A program made the position numbers and the translations under genes. Shown in pieces: positions 8,410 through 15,931 of a DNA stretch of 17,807 nt. How positions within the stretch are numbered: the stretch's first letter is position 1; each line of letters starts with the position of its first letter. The notes under the pieces were generated by a model, which was not told the DNA's origin, ran no database searches, and saw only the letters and a list, made by a program, of their open reading frames with translations. The stretch is from Ch71 sp050945695 (GTDB taxonomy: Bacteria > Chloroflexota > Anaerolineae > DRVO01), in NCBI GenBank assembly GCA_050945695.1, contig JBMNTK010000063.1, positions 1 to 17,807 of the forward strand. Direction: 5' to 3'.

Positions 8410-8897
8410 AGACCTCGGTACGTGATGAGCCGGTTGCCCCCGAAGTTCCAGAACAGGGCCACGACCGTCGCGCAGGCCTTGGAGAGGTTGTAGGCCAGGA
8501 CGGTTGCGGCGATGCCCACCGCCGCCGACAGCTGCATGGTCAGCGGGGCCCAAGCACCGTCGGCGCCCAGGACGTAACGGTCCACCGACAGGAAGATCGC
8601 CTGGTTGATTCCCAGCCCGATCACGTTGATGAAGGCGAACTGCACCAACTGAGAGCCTATGGGTCGGGCTCTGGACTCTGGGAAGGTCCACAGCCGGTTC
8701 CAGACGAAGTTGCTGAGCACAGCTGCGGTGAAGGAGCAGCAGTTGGCCCAGAACTTGGGCAAGCCCGCCAGGAGGATGAGGATATTGAGCACCCCATAGT
8801 CAATCACCGCACCCAAGGTGCCCACGGTAGCGAACTTGAGAAAGCGGCCCATCTCCCGCCGCCTGGTTGACTGCGACATCAATGCCCCGATCTGCAT
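8406..8897 (-). CDS. GtrA-family membrane protein
   Basis: A 163-aa protein with four membrane segments and the two family signatures: RFLKFATVGTLGAVIDY (residues 18-34) and, after the second and fourth segments, FVWNRLWTF (64-72) and FWNFGGNRLITY (148-159). GtrA proteins are linked to translocation of polyprenyl-phosphate-linked sugars and to other cell-surface polysaccharide steps. Two starts are possible. The ATG at 8897 has AAGAGAG 4 nt upstream and overlaps the preceding ligase gene by 19 nt; the ATG at 8879 gives a TGATG stop-start overlap and a 157-aa protein. The choice changes only six N-terminal residues before the first motif. Lying between a ligase-like gene and a GT4 gene, it may deliver lipid-linked sugars to outer-face GT-C enzymes (inference). 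Confidence 0.9.
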   Translation of the reverse strand: MQIGALMSQSTRRREMGRFLKFATVGTLGAVIDYGVLNILILLAGLPKFWANCCSFTAAVLSNFVWNRLWTFPESRARPIGSQLVQFAFINVIGLGINQAIFLSVDRYVLGADGAWAPLTMQLSAAVGIAATVLAYNLSKACATVVALFWNFGGNRLITYRGL

Positions 8898-10189
8898 AGC
8901 ACTCTCTTGGGTTCAGACGCCCCGTCGGCTGCCGGCCGAGCCAGGGCGGGTACGACCAGGGCCATCCCCACCAGGACCTGCATACCGTGGACGTACAGGT
9001 TGTCAACGACGCTATGGACGGTAAGGTACGCGAGGCAGCCGGCAGCCGCAAGAACCAGGGCTTTGGCCGTTGCCCCCGGCCCGCCCCGCCAGATGCGAAC
9101 TAGGCTCACCCAGGCTGCTGCCCCCAGGGCAAGGTACGCCCCCAGCCCTACCAGCCCCGTCTCCGCCAACACGTTCAGGTAGTAGTTGTGCGCATGTCCC
9201 AGCGGGTCAGACCACCGAGGGAGGGCGAAGCTGGGGTAGACTGCCTCGTAGTTGCCCGCGCCCACACCCAGCCACGGGTCCTCCTCGAACATGTACCAGG
9301 CCGCCTGCCAGTGAGCCAGCCGCTCCACCACCGACCAGTTGTCGTCGTTCGGCTCCACCTGAGCTACGTTCAGCCCCGAGACATCCCCCGACATGCCCAG
9401 GGCTCGCTGAGCCAGGGAACTCCCAGCTAGGTTCTCACCCCAGAGCGGGCTGGTGAGGATCAAAAGCACCGCACCGGCGGCTGCCAACCGAGGGCGCAGT
9501 AGTGCCGCCATCAGCACCCCTGAGACCCCCAGCCCCAGCCAGGCACCCCGTGACCAGCTGGCGAGGATGCCTAGCACCATCAACCCAGCCGCTCCCAGCA
9601 GAGCCCACCGCTCCCACCTGGCGACCGGACCGGCCAGCGCCCACCCCAGGGCGAAAGGCAGCGAGAGGCCCAGGTGGGCGGCATAGGGGTTGGGCTGCTC
9701 GAAGGTGCCGAAGGCGCGCATGAACCGCCCCAGGAGGATGAATCCCGGCGGGCCCGAGCGGGTGATGAACTGGTAGAGACCGAGAAGCCCGGAGAGGGCG
9801 CCGGCCGCCGCCACCGCCCAGATCAGGTAGCGCACCTGGTTCCGAGGGAGCACTGACGGGAGGACGATCAGGATGATCAGGACCTCGACCCACTTGGCGG
9901 CCTCAGCCAGACCGGCCCCGAGCGACAGCCCGCTCAGCAGCGACGCCCCCATCACCCATAGCCAGGCCAGCACCGCCCATCCGACCGCCCCCGGGCTCCA
10001 TTCCAGGCGTCGGCGGGCCACTCCCCGGGCCAGCCAGGCTGCCAGCGCTGCCGCCGTCAGCATTTCCACCGGTCCCAGCCGGAGTCCGCCCAGGCCCAAG
10101 GTGAACCTCTGAGCCAGCGGCACCGCCAGCGGCAGGGCGAAGAGAATGAGCTGAGGGAAGGCCATCGCCAGCAGCCCCAGCGGCACCAC
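8879..10189 (-). CDS. O-antigen ligase-like (Wzy/WaaL-type) membrane protein; true N-terminus probably upstream
   Basis: An O-antigen ligase/polymerase-type membrane protein, 436 aa from the GTG at 10189. About ten hydrophobic segments are visible, with the family landmarks RAFGTFEQPNPYAAHL (158-173), SWSRGAWLG (211-219), a large outside loop (about 250-330), and GHAHNYYLNVLAETGLVG (331-348), which carries the conserved His-Asn and the GLxG turn. Such proteins join or polymerise lipid-linked glycans on the outer face. No SD-like sequence precedes the GTG. The frame stays open upstream to a stop at 10346-10348 and encodes a further hydrophobic stretch (GLILAGLVAVAPLKLAALAA), but contains no ATG, GTG or TTG. 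A CTG at 10300 would overlap the UXS-like stop as CTGA and give a 473-aa protein, so the N-terminus is uncertain. Downstream overlap with GtrA supports coupling. Confidence 0.88.
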   Translation of the reverse strand: MVPLGLLAMAFPQLILFALPLAVPLAQRFTLGLGGLRLGPVEMLTAAALAAWLARGVARRRLEWSPGAVGWAVLAWLWVMGASLLSGLSLGAGLAEAAKWVEVLIILIVLPSVLPRNQVRYLIWAVAAAGALSGLLGLYQFITRSGPPGFILLGRFMRAFGTFEQPNPYAAHLGLSLPFALGWALAGPVARWERWALLGAAGLMVLGILASWSRGAWLGLGVSGVLMAALLRPRLAAAGAVLLILTSPLWGENLAGSSLAQRALGMSGDVSGLNVAQVEPNDDNWSVVERLAHWQAAWYMFEEDPWLGVGAGNYEAVYPSFALPRWSDPLGHAHNYYLNVLAETGLVGLGAYLALGAAAWVSLVRIWRGGPGATAKALVLAAAGCLAYLTVHSVVDNLYVHGMQVLVGMALVVPALARPAADGASEPKRVLCRSGH

Positions 10190-10296
10190 GGCAGCCAGCG
10201 CCGCCAGCTTGAGCGGGGCGACCGCGACCAGTCCGGCCAGTATCAGCCCGGACCCAGCCGCCCCCCACAGCCTCTCCCAGCGCCAAGCGTTCTGTA

Positions 10297-11241
10297 TCAG
10301 CGTACGCGCGTCCGGAAGTAGTCCACGGTCCGCCGTAGGCCCTCGTCAATGCCAACGGTCGGGTGCCAGTCGAGAAGCCGCTGCGCCTTGGTGATGTCGG
10401 GCCGGCGCATCTGGGGGTCGTCCTTGGTGCGGTTGTCCTGGGGCCGAATGAAGACGATCTCCGACGAGGACCCGGTTGCCTCCTTCACCTTCTGAGCAAA
10501 CTCGAGGACGGTCATCTCTCCCGGGTTGCCCAGGTTCACCGGCTCCACCTCATCGGACATCAGCAGCCGGTACATCCCCTCCACCAAGTCGGAGACGTAG
10601 CAGAACGAGCGGGTCCGAGAGCCATCGTCGTAGACGGTGAGGGGCTCACCCAAGAGTGCCTGCTTGATGAAGTTGGGAACCACCCGACCATCGTCCAGGC
10701 GCATGCGGGGGCCGTAGGTGTTGAAGATGCGGGCGATCCGGGTCTCCAGGCCATGCGCCCGGTGGTAGGCCATGACCATGGCCTCGGCGAAACGCTTTGA
10801 CTCGTCGTAGACACCCCGTGGGCCGACGGGGTTGACGTTGCCCCAATAGTCCTCGCGCTGCGGGTGAATCTTGGGGTCGCCGTAGACCTCGCTGGTGGAG
10901 GCCAGCAAGTACCGGGCTCCCTTGGCCCTGGCCAGCCCCAGGGTCTTGTGAGTGCCGATCGCGCCCACCTTCAGGGTCTTGATGGGCAGCCGGAGGTAAT
11001 CCACCGGGCTGGGGAGGGACGCCAGGTGCAGAATCGCGTCCAGGGGACCGGGCACGTGCACGTAGTTGGTGACATCGTAGTTTACGAAGGCGAAGCCCGG
11101 GCGTCCGAAGAGGTCCTCCACGTTCTCGATGCTACCGGTGATGAGGTTGTCCATGACAATGACCTCGTGGCCACGGTCCAGGAACAACTCACACAGGTGA
11201 GAACCGATGAACCCCGCGCCGCCCGTGATCAGCACTCTCAT
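10297..11241 (-). CDS. UDP-glucuronate decarboxylase-like extended SDR (UDP-xylose synthase)
   Basis: A 314-aa extended short-chain dehydrogenase/reductase, full length for the UDP-glucuronate decarboxylase group, which converts UDP-glucuronate to UDP-xylose with NAD. Visible: GGAGFIGSH (7-15) NAD-binding loop; VMDNLITGS (29-37) with Asp31 for the NAD ribose; STSEVYGDP (115-123) with Glu118; YDESKR (145-150) with the Tyr145 and Lys149 pair; ARIFNTYGPRM (170-180); RTRSFCYVSDLVEG (209-222); and RRPDITKA (279-286). The EDYWGNVNPVGPR motif (130-142) is typical of UXS rather than of UDP-glucose 4-epimerases. The ATG at 11241 is preceded by AGAGGT about 9 nt upstream and overlaps the stop of the ligase fusion as ATGA. 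A dTDP- or UDP-sugar epimerase or dehydratase is the main alternative; the motifs favour decarboxylase. It would supply a sugar nucleotide to the locus. Confidence 0.9.
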   Translation of the reverse strand: MRVLITGGAGFIGSHLCELFLDRGHEVIVMDNLITGSIENVEDLFGRPGFAFVNYDVTNYVHVPGPLDAILHLASLPSPVDYLRLPIKTLKVGAIGTHKTLGLARAKGARYLLASTSEVYGDPKIHPQREDYWGNVNPVGPRGVYDESKRFAEAMVMAYHRAHGLETRIARIFNTYGPRMRLDDGRVVPNFIKQALLGEPLTVYDDGSRTRSFCYVSDLVEGMYRLLMSDEVEPVNLGNPGEMTVLEFAQKVKEATGSSSEIVFIRPQDNRTKDDPQMRRPDITKAQRLLDWHPTVGIDEGLRRTVDYFRTRVR

Positions 11242-14200
11242 GCAGCCCAACCTCTTGGCGGAATGACTGCCGGCGAGGAGGCCCTCTCCCCGGCCGGCGA
11301 CAGCGGCGCCACCGCGTTGGCAAGCAGCGCCAGATAGCCCAGGGTCAGGTGGCTCAGGTCCACCAGGAACAGGGAGTTGTCTACCATGCCCTGCGCCAGA
11401 GCCGCCAGCAGACAGGCAGAGATGCCCAGGTACGCGGCCCTGCGCCAGCCGGTTGAGCCACGGAGAGCGCGCCGAGCGTAGGCCGTGCCCCATACCAACA
11501 GCGCCCCGAGCACGAGCACCCCGCCCAGCCCCGCCGTCAACCAGAAATCCAGGACGACGTTGTGGGGATGGGACAGGTTCGGCTCCTGCCAGGCCGATGG
11601 CAGGATGTAGCGGGTGCGGTACTGGTACAGGAAGTTGTCTGGGCCCACACCCAGCAAGGGCCGGTCCTGGATCATCTGCGCCGAGCTGACCCACAGATAC
11701 AGCCTCATTGTCGCGGCAGGGTCGGTGCCCGTCAACAAACCGCGCACCCGGCCCCCGGCCAGAAGCGCCACCAGGACCAGCGCCACCGCCACCCCCGGCA
11801 CGATCCAGGCTCGTCGCCGGCGCACTGGCTCCCAGTGCCAGAGCACGATACTGAGGCCAACAGGGATCCCCAGCAGCACCAGCCCCCGTGACCGGGTCAG
11901 TATTCCAGCGGCCAGGCACAGCAGGGCGACGATGGCTGCCGGCACCCTGGCCCTAGTCCGCGACGGCAGGAGCGCCAGCGCCGCCGCCAGGGGCAAGGAC
12001 CGGCCCAGATAGAGGGCGAGGTTGTTCGGGGAGCCATACAGCCCCCGCACCCGCGCCACTTCACCCGCCTGGATCAGGTCCTCACCGCGCACGTACTGGC
12101 TGATGCCCACCGCAGCCGCGGCCGCCGCGCCCAGCAGCACTCCCACGGCCGCAGGGCCGAGCGCCCGGCCCCCAACCAGGCGGGTGCCGGCGTAAAGCAC
12201 CGCCCCACCGATGATCACCCGACGCAGGTCGTGGAGCGCGACTCCAGGCAGGGGCGCGGCCAGCGTAGCCAGGCTAGCGCTAACCACCAGTCCCGCCACT
12301 GCCACGTCCAGCGCCGTGAGCCGGAGCCGTTCCCGGCCCTCGCCAACGCCCAGGACCGAACGGGTCACGCACCCGACCAGCAGCAGCCAGGCCAGCATCT
12401 CCGTGACCGGCACAGATGCCCCGGCCAAGCTCTTGGGCACCAGGAAGAACGGCAGGGAGGCCAGCGCCAGGCTCAAGATCCAGCGCGGCGCGGCCACAGC
12501 TACCAGGGCCAACACCCCGCCGGCCACGACTGACAGGGGCAGCCCGTCCACCGCCCAGAAGATCAGGCCGGCGCCGTAGGCGAGCGCTGCCGGGACGACC
12601 TCGGGCAGCGTGCCCGCTACCTGCAGCGGCACCCGCAGGGCTCTGGCCAAGAGCCGGTCGGGGCGTCCCACCACGATCCCCGCAGCCAGAGCCGCCACGC
12701 TCAGCGCCAGGGCAAGGGGAGCTCGGTTGGGTGGGAACTCTTGGCGACTGACCCAGCCGCCGAGTGGCCACTGTCCCCAGCCGCCCTCCACCGTGATCCG
12801 TACCCGGTGCTCACCCGGTGGCAGGCCCGATGCCACCGTGACCAGGCGTTCCTGGCCCAAGGGGTCGTAAAGCACCACGTAGGAGCGCCCCTCGTGCGTG
12901 GGCAACACGTCTGAGGGGCGCCCGTCCACCTCCACATACCACACCGCCCAGAAGGGCCCCGGCCGCACGCTCAGGTCCAGGGCCGTGCCCCGAAAGGCAA
13001 TCTCCACCCAGTCTCCCGCCGCGCTCGGGTCAGCCCCCTGGTCCGAGACGCGCCAGCCAGGGGAGTAGGTCGCCGCGGGTGAGGAAGGCTGCTGCCAACC
13101 CAAGGAGGGCCCAGCCGATGCCCCCAGCAGCGGAAGCAGCTCCCGTCCGAAGGCGGTCGGCGACAGGTCCTCCTCCAGCAGGGCAAAGCCATAGCCCGGG
13201 TCAGCCGGGTTCTCGGGTGGCAGCAGGCGGGCCCAGAGCATGGGACCCATCCAAGGCCACTCCTGTCGAGCTCGGGTCACGGCCTGGGCCGAGCGCAGGG
13301 CCTGGGTCCCCGCCGCCCCTGTGCCCCACGGCGCCGGCTCCCCCGACCAGTCGCTCGGGAGCGCATTCCAGCCGAACTCCACCGCCCAGACCGGCGTCTG
13401 GGCCCGTCCTTCCTCCTCGAGGACCTGGCGCAGCAGGGCGACCCGCCCGAAGTTCAGCGCGCGCACATCGAGCCGCGGATCCTCGGGGCCGACCTCGAAC
13501 CCGTACGCTTTGGCCGCGGCCACGTCGAAGTAAGGCCCGGCGCCGCTGCGCAGCACCCGCCGCAGGTACTCCACCTCGTTGAGGTTCAGGGGTCCCTCTT
13601 CCACGTTGGGAGCGAGCCCGGCCAGAAGTATGACCGCATCGTCATCGGCGGCTCGGATACGGGTGGCGGCCTCCCGCAGCAGCCGCCCGTACTCCTCGGG
13701 GTCTACGTAGCGATCGCCCCAGTACGGGTAGATGTTGGGCTGATCCCAGATCTGATAGTAGGTGACCCGGTCACCGTAGCGCTCGGCAAAGCGGGCGACG
13801 AAGTCCCCGAAGGCTGCGTAGTCAGCCGGCGCGGTCCATTCGGCGTTCTCCTGGCCTGGCGGCCGGGCCCAGGGCGGGGTGGTCCCCAGGACGGCTATCA
13901 TCTCCAGTTCAGAGGCCGCTACCGCCTCCACCACGGCGTCGCTCTCTTCCCATCGGAGCTGGCCGGGCTCGGGCTCCAGGTCTGCCCAGCGGAAAGGCTG
14001 GCGGACCCAGTCCAGGTTGGCCTCGTCCACAGCCTGAAAGATAGCCTCGATCTCGGGCCCTGACCGCCCGGCCAGGTCCACGTTGACCCCCAGCCCGGGC
14101 TCGACCCAAGGCGTCACCCGAACGGGCGCGGCTGCGACTGGCCTCGGCGCCCGCACGAAGAGCCAGGCGGAGGCCAGCAGCCCCAACACCCCCAACGCAG

Positions 14201-14273
14201 CCAGGGCCAGCCCCACTGCCTGGCGTAGCAAGACCTTCGTCCGCACTGGCGCTACTGCTCCAGTGGAGCCCAT
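11238..14273 (-). CDS. Fusion: glycoside-hydrolase-like (clan GH-A type) domain plus O-antigen-ligase-like membrane domain
   Basis: A 1011-aa protein. Residues 16-40 form a membrane anchor. Residues about 55-385 read as a TIM-barrel glycoside-hydrolase-like domain: WVRQPFRWADLEPEPG (89-104), GTTPPWARPPG (130-140), YYQIWDQPN (172-180) at the position of the usual NEP acid/base motif, and PVWAVEFGWN (294-303) carrying the candidate nucleophile Glu299. The acid/base position is Gln178, not Glu. Residues about 398-508 form a beta-sandwich-like module ending GGWGQWPLGGWV. About 12 membrane segments follow (519-990) with ligase landmarks: RGLYGSPNNLALYLG (743-757), TRSRGLVLLG (793-802), and SHPHNVVLDFWLTAGLGG (901-918). 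The ATG at 14273 has GAGGGT about 4 nt upstream and overlaps the lipoprotein stop by 22 nt. The ligase part likely joins or polymerises glycan outside the membrane; the barrel may bind or position it (inference). The activity of the barrel is doubtful given the Gln. Confidence 0.85.
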   Translation of the reverse strand: MGSTGAVAPVRTKVLLRQAVGLALAALGVLGLLASAWLFVRAPRPVAAAPVRVTPWVEPGLGVNVDLAGRSGPEIEAIFQAVDEANLDWVRQPFRWADLEPEPGQLRWEESDAVVEAVAASELEMIAVLGTTPPWARPPGQENAEWTAPADYAAFGDFVARFAERYGDRVTYYQIWDQPNIYPYWGDRYVDPEEYGRLLREAATRIRAADDDAVILLAGLAPNVEEGPLNLNEVEYLRRVLRSGAGPYFDVAAAKAYGFEVGPEDPRLDVRALNFGRVALLRQVLEEEGRAQTPVWAVEFGWNALPSDWSGEPAPWGTGAAGTQALRSAQAVTRARQEWPWMGPMLWARLLPPENPADPGYGFALLEEDLSPTAFGRELLPLLGASAGPSLGWQQPSSPAATYSPGWRVSDQGADPSAAGDWVEIAFRGTALDLSVRPGPFWAVWYVEVDGRPSDVLPTHEGRSYVVLYDPLGQERLVTVASGLPPGEHRVRITVEGGWGQWPLGGWVSRQEFPPNRAPLALALSVAALAAGIVVGRPDRLLARALRVPLQVAGTLPEVVPAALAYGAGLIFWAVDGLPLSVVAGGVLALVAVAAPRWILSLALASLPFFLVPKSLAGASVPVTEMLAWLLLVGCVTRSVLGVGEGRERLRLTALDVAVAGLVVSASLATLAAPLPGVALHDLRRVIIGGAVLYAGTRLVGGRALGPAAVGVLLGAAAAAAVGISQYVRGEDLIQAGEVARVRGLYGSPNNLALYLGRSLPLAAALALLPSRTRARVPAAIVALLCLAAGILTRSRGLVLLGIPVGLSIVLWHWEPVRRRRAWIVPGVAVALVLVALLAGGRVRGLLTGTDPAATMRLYLWVSSAQMIQDRPLLGVGPDNFLYQYRTRYILPSAWQEPNLSHPHNVVLDFWLTAGLGGVLVLGALLVWGTAYARRALRGSTGWRRAAYLGISACLLAALAQGMVDNSLFLVDLSHLTLGYLALLANAVAPLSPAGERASSPAVIPPRGWAA

Positions 14274-15802
14274 TGCACCCTCATCACGGCCAATCCCTCC
14301 AGAAGCGGCCGCACCTCGCCCGTGTCTACCGCGCAGAGGTAGAGACCGGCCTCCGATGCCACCAGCAAGTACCCATCAAGCGCCCAGGTGAACTCCTGGA
14401 TCCCGGTGCCCGGCCCGACCGCCGGGTATACACGCCTCGCCTCGCTGCCGTCAGAGTCAGCTGCCCACACCGTGTACGGGCTGCCCGCCGAGGCCTGAGG
14501 ATCGTCGGCAACGGCATAGGCCAGCCGAACGTCTCCCGCCCCTGGAGGGGTGTACCGGGGACGAGCCCACATGCCTACCCCCTCGATCAGGGGCAGAACC
14601 GAGCCATCGGCCAGGTCCATCACCACCAGGTCGAACCGATCGCCCGGCAGAACGAGCGCTGCGTAGGCCCCGGCAGGGTGAGAGCTGAGCTCCGGCACCC
14701 AGACCCAGTCCGCTCCGGTGGGCGGGGGCTCGAAGGAGACCAGAGGGCGTACGGTCCCATCGCCCGAGACCTCGCTTACACTGGAGGGATCGGCCACCAG
14801 CACCCTGGAACCATCGGAGTTCAACCGCCAGGCCAGCTCCACGCCCCACCAGCAGTAGGCTCCCGGACAAGCCGTCCCCTTGATCTGAGTCGGCTCCCGG
14901 GCCCCTGTCCAGTCCATCACCCACAGGTCGTTTAGGGCACGCCACCCAGGGCTGCCCTCCGTGCCCTCGCCCCGGGTGTAGACGATGCGGGTCCCATCCG
15001 GCGACCAGCGGGCCCGGAGCACCCCGGTGACCCCCAACGGCTCCGGCTCCGCACCGACTACCTCCGTCGTCACTGCCCAGAGGGAGTTGAGCGCCTCCGG
15101 CGAGCTCTCATCGCGACGGGTGAAGAGCAACGTGCGGCCATCGGGCGAGAGCTCGAAGACCCTGCCGTCCAGGTCGCCCGTGGTGGTGAGGGGACGCTCG
15201 GCGCGGGCTGCCCCGCGCATCACCCACGCGTTTCCCTGCACCAGGTATGCCACTGTGCCCGCGAACTCCACCTCTTGCCCCGAACGGGTCAGGCCCACCG
15301 CCACCACCTCGTCCTGGGGAGGGGTAACTAAGCGCGTGCCGACGAACTCGCGGCTCACCCTGACGCCATCCTCCAGCGTCACCAGGAAAACGTCCTCTTC
15401 GATACCCTCTCGGCCGCTTTGCAGGATCCGGCGCTCGCCCTCGTCCAGTCCCAGGGTCTTGACCTGGCGGCGGGTGAAGGGGACCGCCCGCTGCTCCGTC
15501 TCCTGTACCTGCTCCACCCTGACCACGCGCAGGGTCATTCCCGGCGCTATGGGCGCCCAGTAGTCGGGCTCGATCCGGTCTTTGGGCCCCAGCTCGATGC
15601 CGGCATCGCGCACGCACTCGTAAGCCACCCGGGCCTCGGTAGCCGCGCACGTAGTCTGCCCATCCACCTCGATGCACACCTGCGCCCCGGACGAGCCACA
15701 ACCGACGAGCAGAACCACTGCCACGAACGCAGCCATAGCCCGCAGCCAGATCCTGCGGCGGGAAGGCAGAAGGGCAGTAGAGTCGCGAGTGGTAGATGGC
15801 AT
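14252..15802 (-). CDS. Lipoprotein with DUF348-like and G5 domains and a TolB-like beta-propeller
   Basis: A 516-aa exported lipoprotein. Residues 1-35 form a signal peptide with a basic region (RRRIWLR), a hydrophobic core and the lipobox LVGC, with Cys35 the predicted lipidated residue, followed by GSSG. Residues about 43-97 resemble a DUF348 module (CIEVDG; GIELGPKDRIEP at 68-79), and about 96-172 a G5 domain (VRVEQVQETEQRAVPF, then EDGVRVSRE and TPPQDEVVAVG), the pair found in YabE/Rpf-type cell-wall proteins. Residues about 205-515 contain PD40/TolB-like repeats with SPDG at 219-222 and 267-270 and degenerate copies after. G5 domains bind cell-wall sugars in studied proteins. The ATG at 15802 was chosen because the signal peptide begins there and a promoter-like sequence ends directly before it; the TTG at 15838 is less likely. 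First gene of the minus-strand unit; ligand unknown. Confidence 0.85.
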   Translation of the reverse strand: MPSTTRDSTALLPSRRRIWLRAMAAFVAVVLLVGCGSSGAQVCIEVDGQTTCAATEARVAYECVRDAGIELGPKDRIEPDYWAPIAPGMTLRVVRVEQVQETEQRAVPFTRRQVKTLGLDEGERRILQSGREGIEEDVFLVTLEDGVRVSREFVGTRLVTPPQDEVVAVGLTRSGQEVEFAGTVAYLVQGNAWVMRGAARAERPLTTTGDLDGRVFELSPDGRTLLFTRRDESSPEALNSLWAVTTEVVGAEPEPLGVTGVLRARWSPDGTRIVYTRGEGTEGSPGWRALNDLWVMDWTGAREPTQIKGTACPGAYCWWGVELAWRLNSDGSRVLVADPSSVSEVSGDGTVRPLVSFEPPPTGADWVWVPELSSHPAGAYAALVLPGDRFDLVVMDLADGSVLPLIEGVGMWARPRYTPPGAGDVRLAYAVADDPQASAGSPYTVWAADSDGSEARRVYPAVGPGTGIQEFTWALDGYLLVASEAGLYLCAVDTGEVRPLLEGLAVMRVQWAPLEQ

Positions 15803-15809
15803 GCCGGTA

Positions 15810-15838
15810 ATACTATCGCCGCCCCATGTGAGCGGCAA
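15810..15838 (-). promoter_or_regulatory. Putative leaderless promoter of the minus-strand glycan unit
   Basis: On the minus strand, TTGCCG (15838-15833) and TAGTAT (15815-15810) are separated by 17 bp, each matching four of six bases of the sigma-70-type -35 and -10 consensus. The -10 ends 7 nt before the ATG at 15802, so transcription would start at or next to the start codon and leave no room for a ribosome binding site. No SD-like sequence is seen upstream of that ATG, which fits a leaderless mRNA. Confidence 0.5.
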
Positions 15839-15925
15839 CCGTCACGCGCGGGGTGAAGAGGACCAACTGCCCTGTCGTCCCGACGTTAGCCGCCGCAGGA
15901 CTCTGCCCGTCACCCCCGAGTCTGC
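15839..15925. other. Central part of the divergent intergenic gap
   Basis: This is the middle of the 153-bp gap between the divergent lipoprotein and DUF3786 genes, lying between the two promoter-like sequences. I see no open gene, no tRNA-like fold, no convincing operator palindrome and no strong hairpin in it. The only short inverted sequences are 4-5 bp (for example TCAC and GTGA near 15842-15855), which is within chance for such G+C-rich DNA. Confidence 0.4.
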
Positions 15926-15931
15926 TATAAT
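15923..15931 (+). promoter_or_regulatory. Extended -10 promoter for the DUF3786 gene
   Basis: TGCTATAAT is a perfect TATAAT -10 box (15926-15931) with a TG extension. The region 17 bp upstream (CTGCCC, 15903-15908) is a poor -35 match, as is common for extended -10 promoters. Transcription would begin near 15938, giving a leader of about 18 nt that contains the purine-rich GAGAGAGGGGGAGG stretch before the ATG at 15956. Confidence 0.65.

Noticed and set aside
7159..8493. A 444-codon open frame on the plus strand, opposite the GT4 gene and the small membrane protein gene
   Set aside because: Its translation is rich in Arg, Gly, His and Gln with no hydrophobic or family pattern, as expected from the antisense of high-G+C coding DNA. 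The opposite strand carries clear GT4 motifs.
11242..11919. The 226-codon upstream extension of the UXS-like frame
   Set aside because: The family begins exactly at the ATG at 11241 (MRVLITGGAGFIG). The upstream part is Gly/Arg/Pro-rich nonsense antiphase to the ligase fusion gene.
15803..15838. TTG at 15838 as the lipoprotein start
   Set aside because: The extra 12 residues precede a normal signal peptide that begins at the ATG at 15802, and a promoter-like -10 box lies within that stretch.
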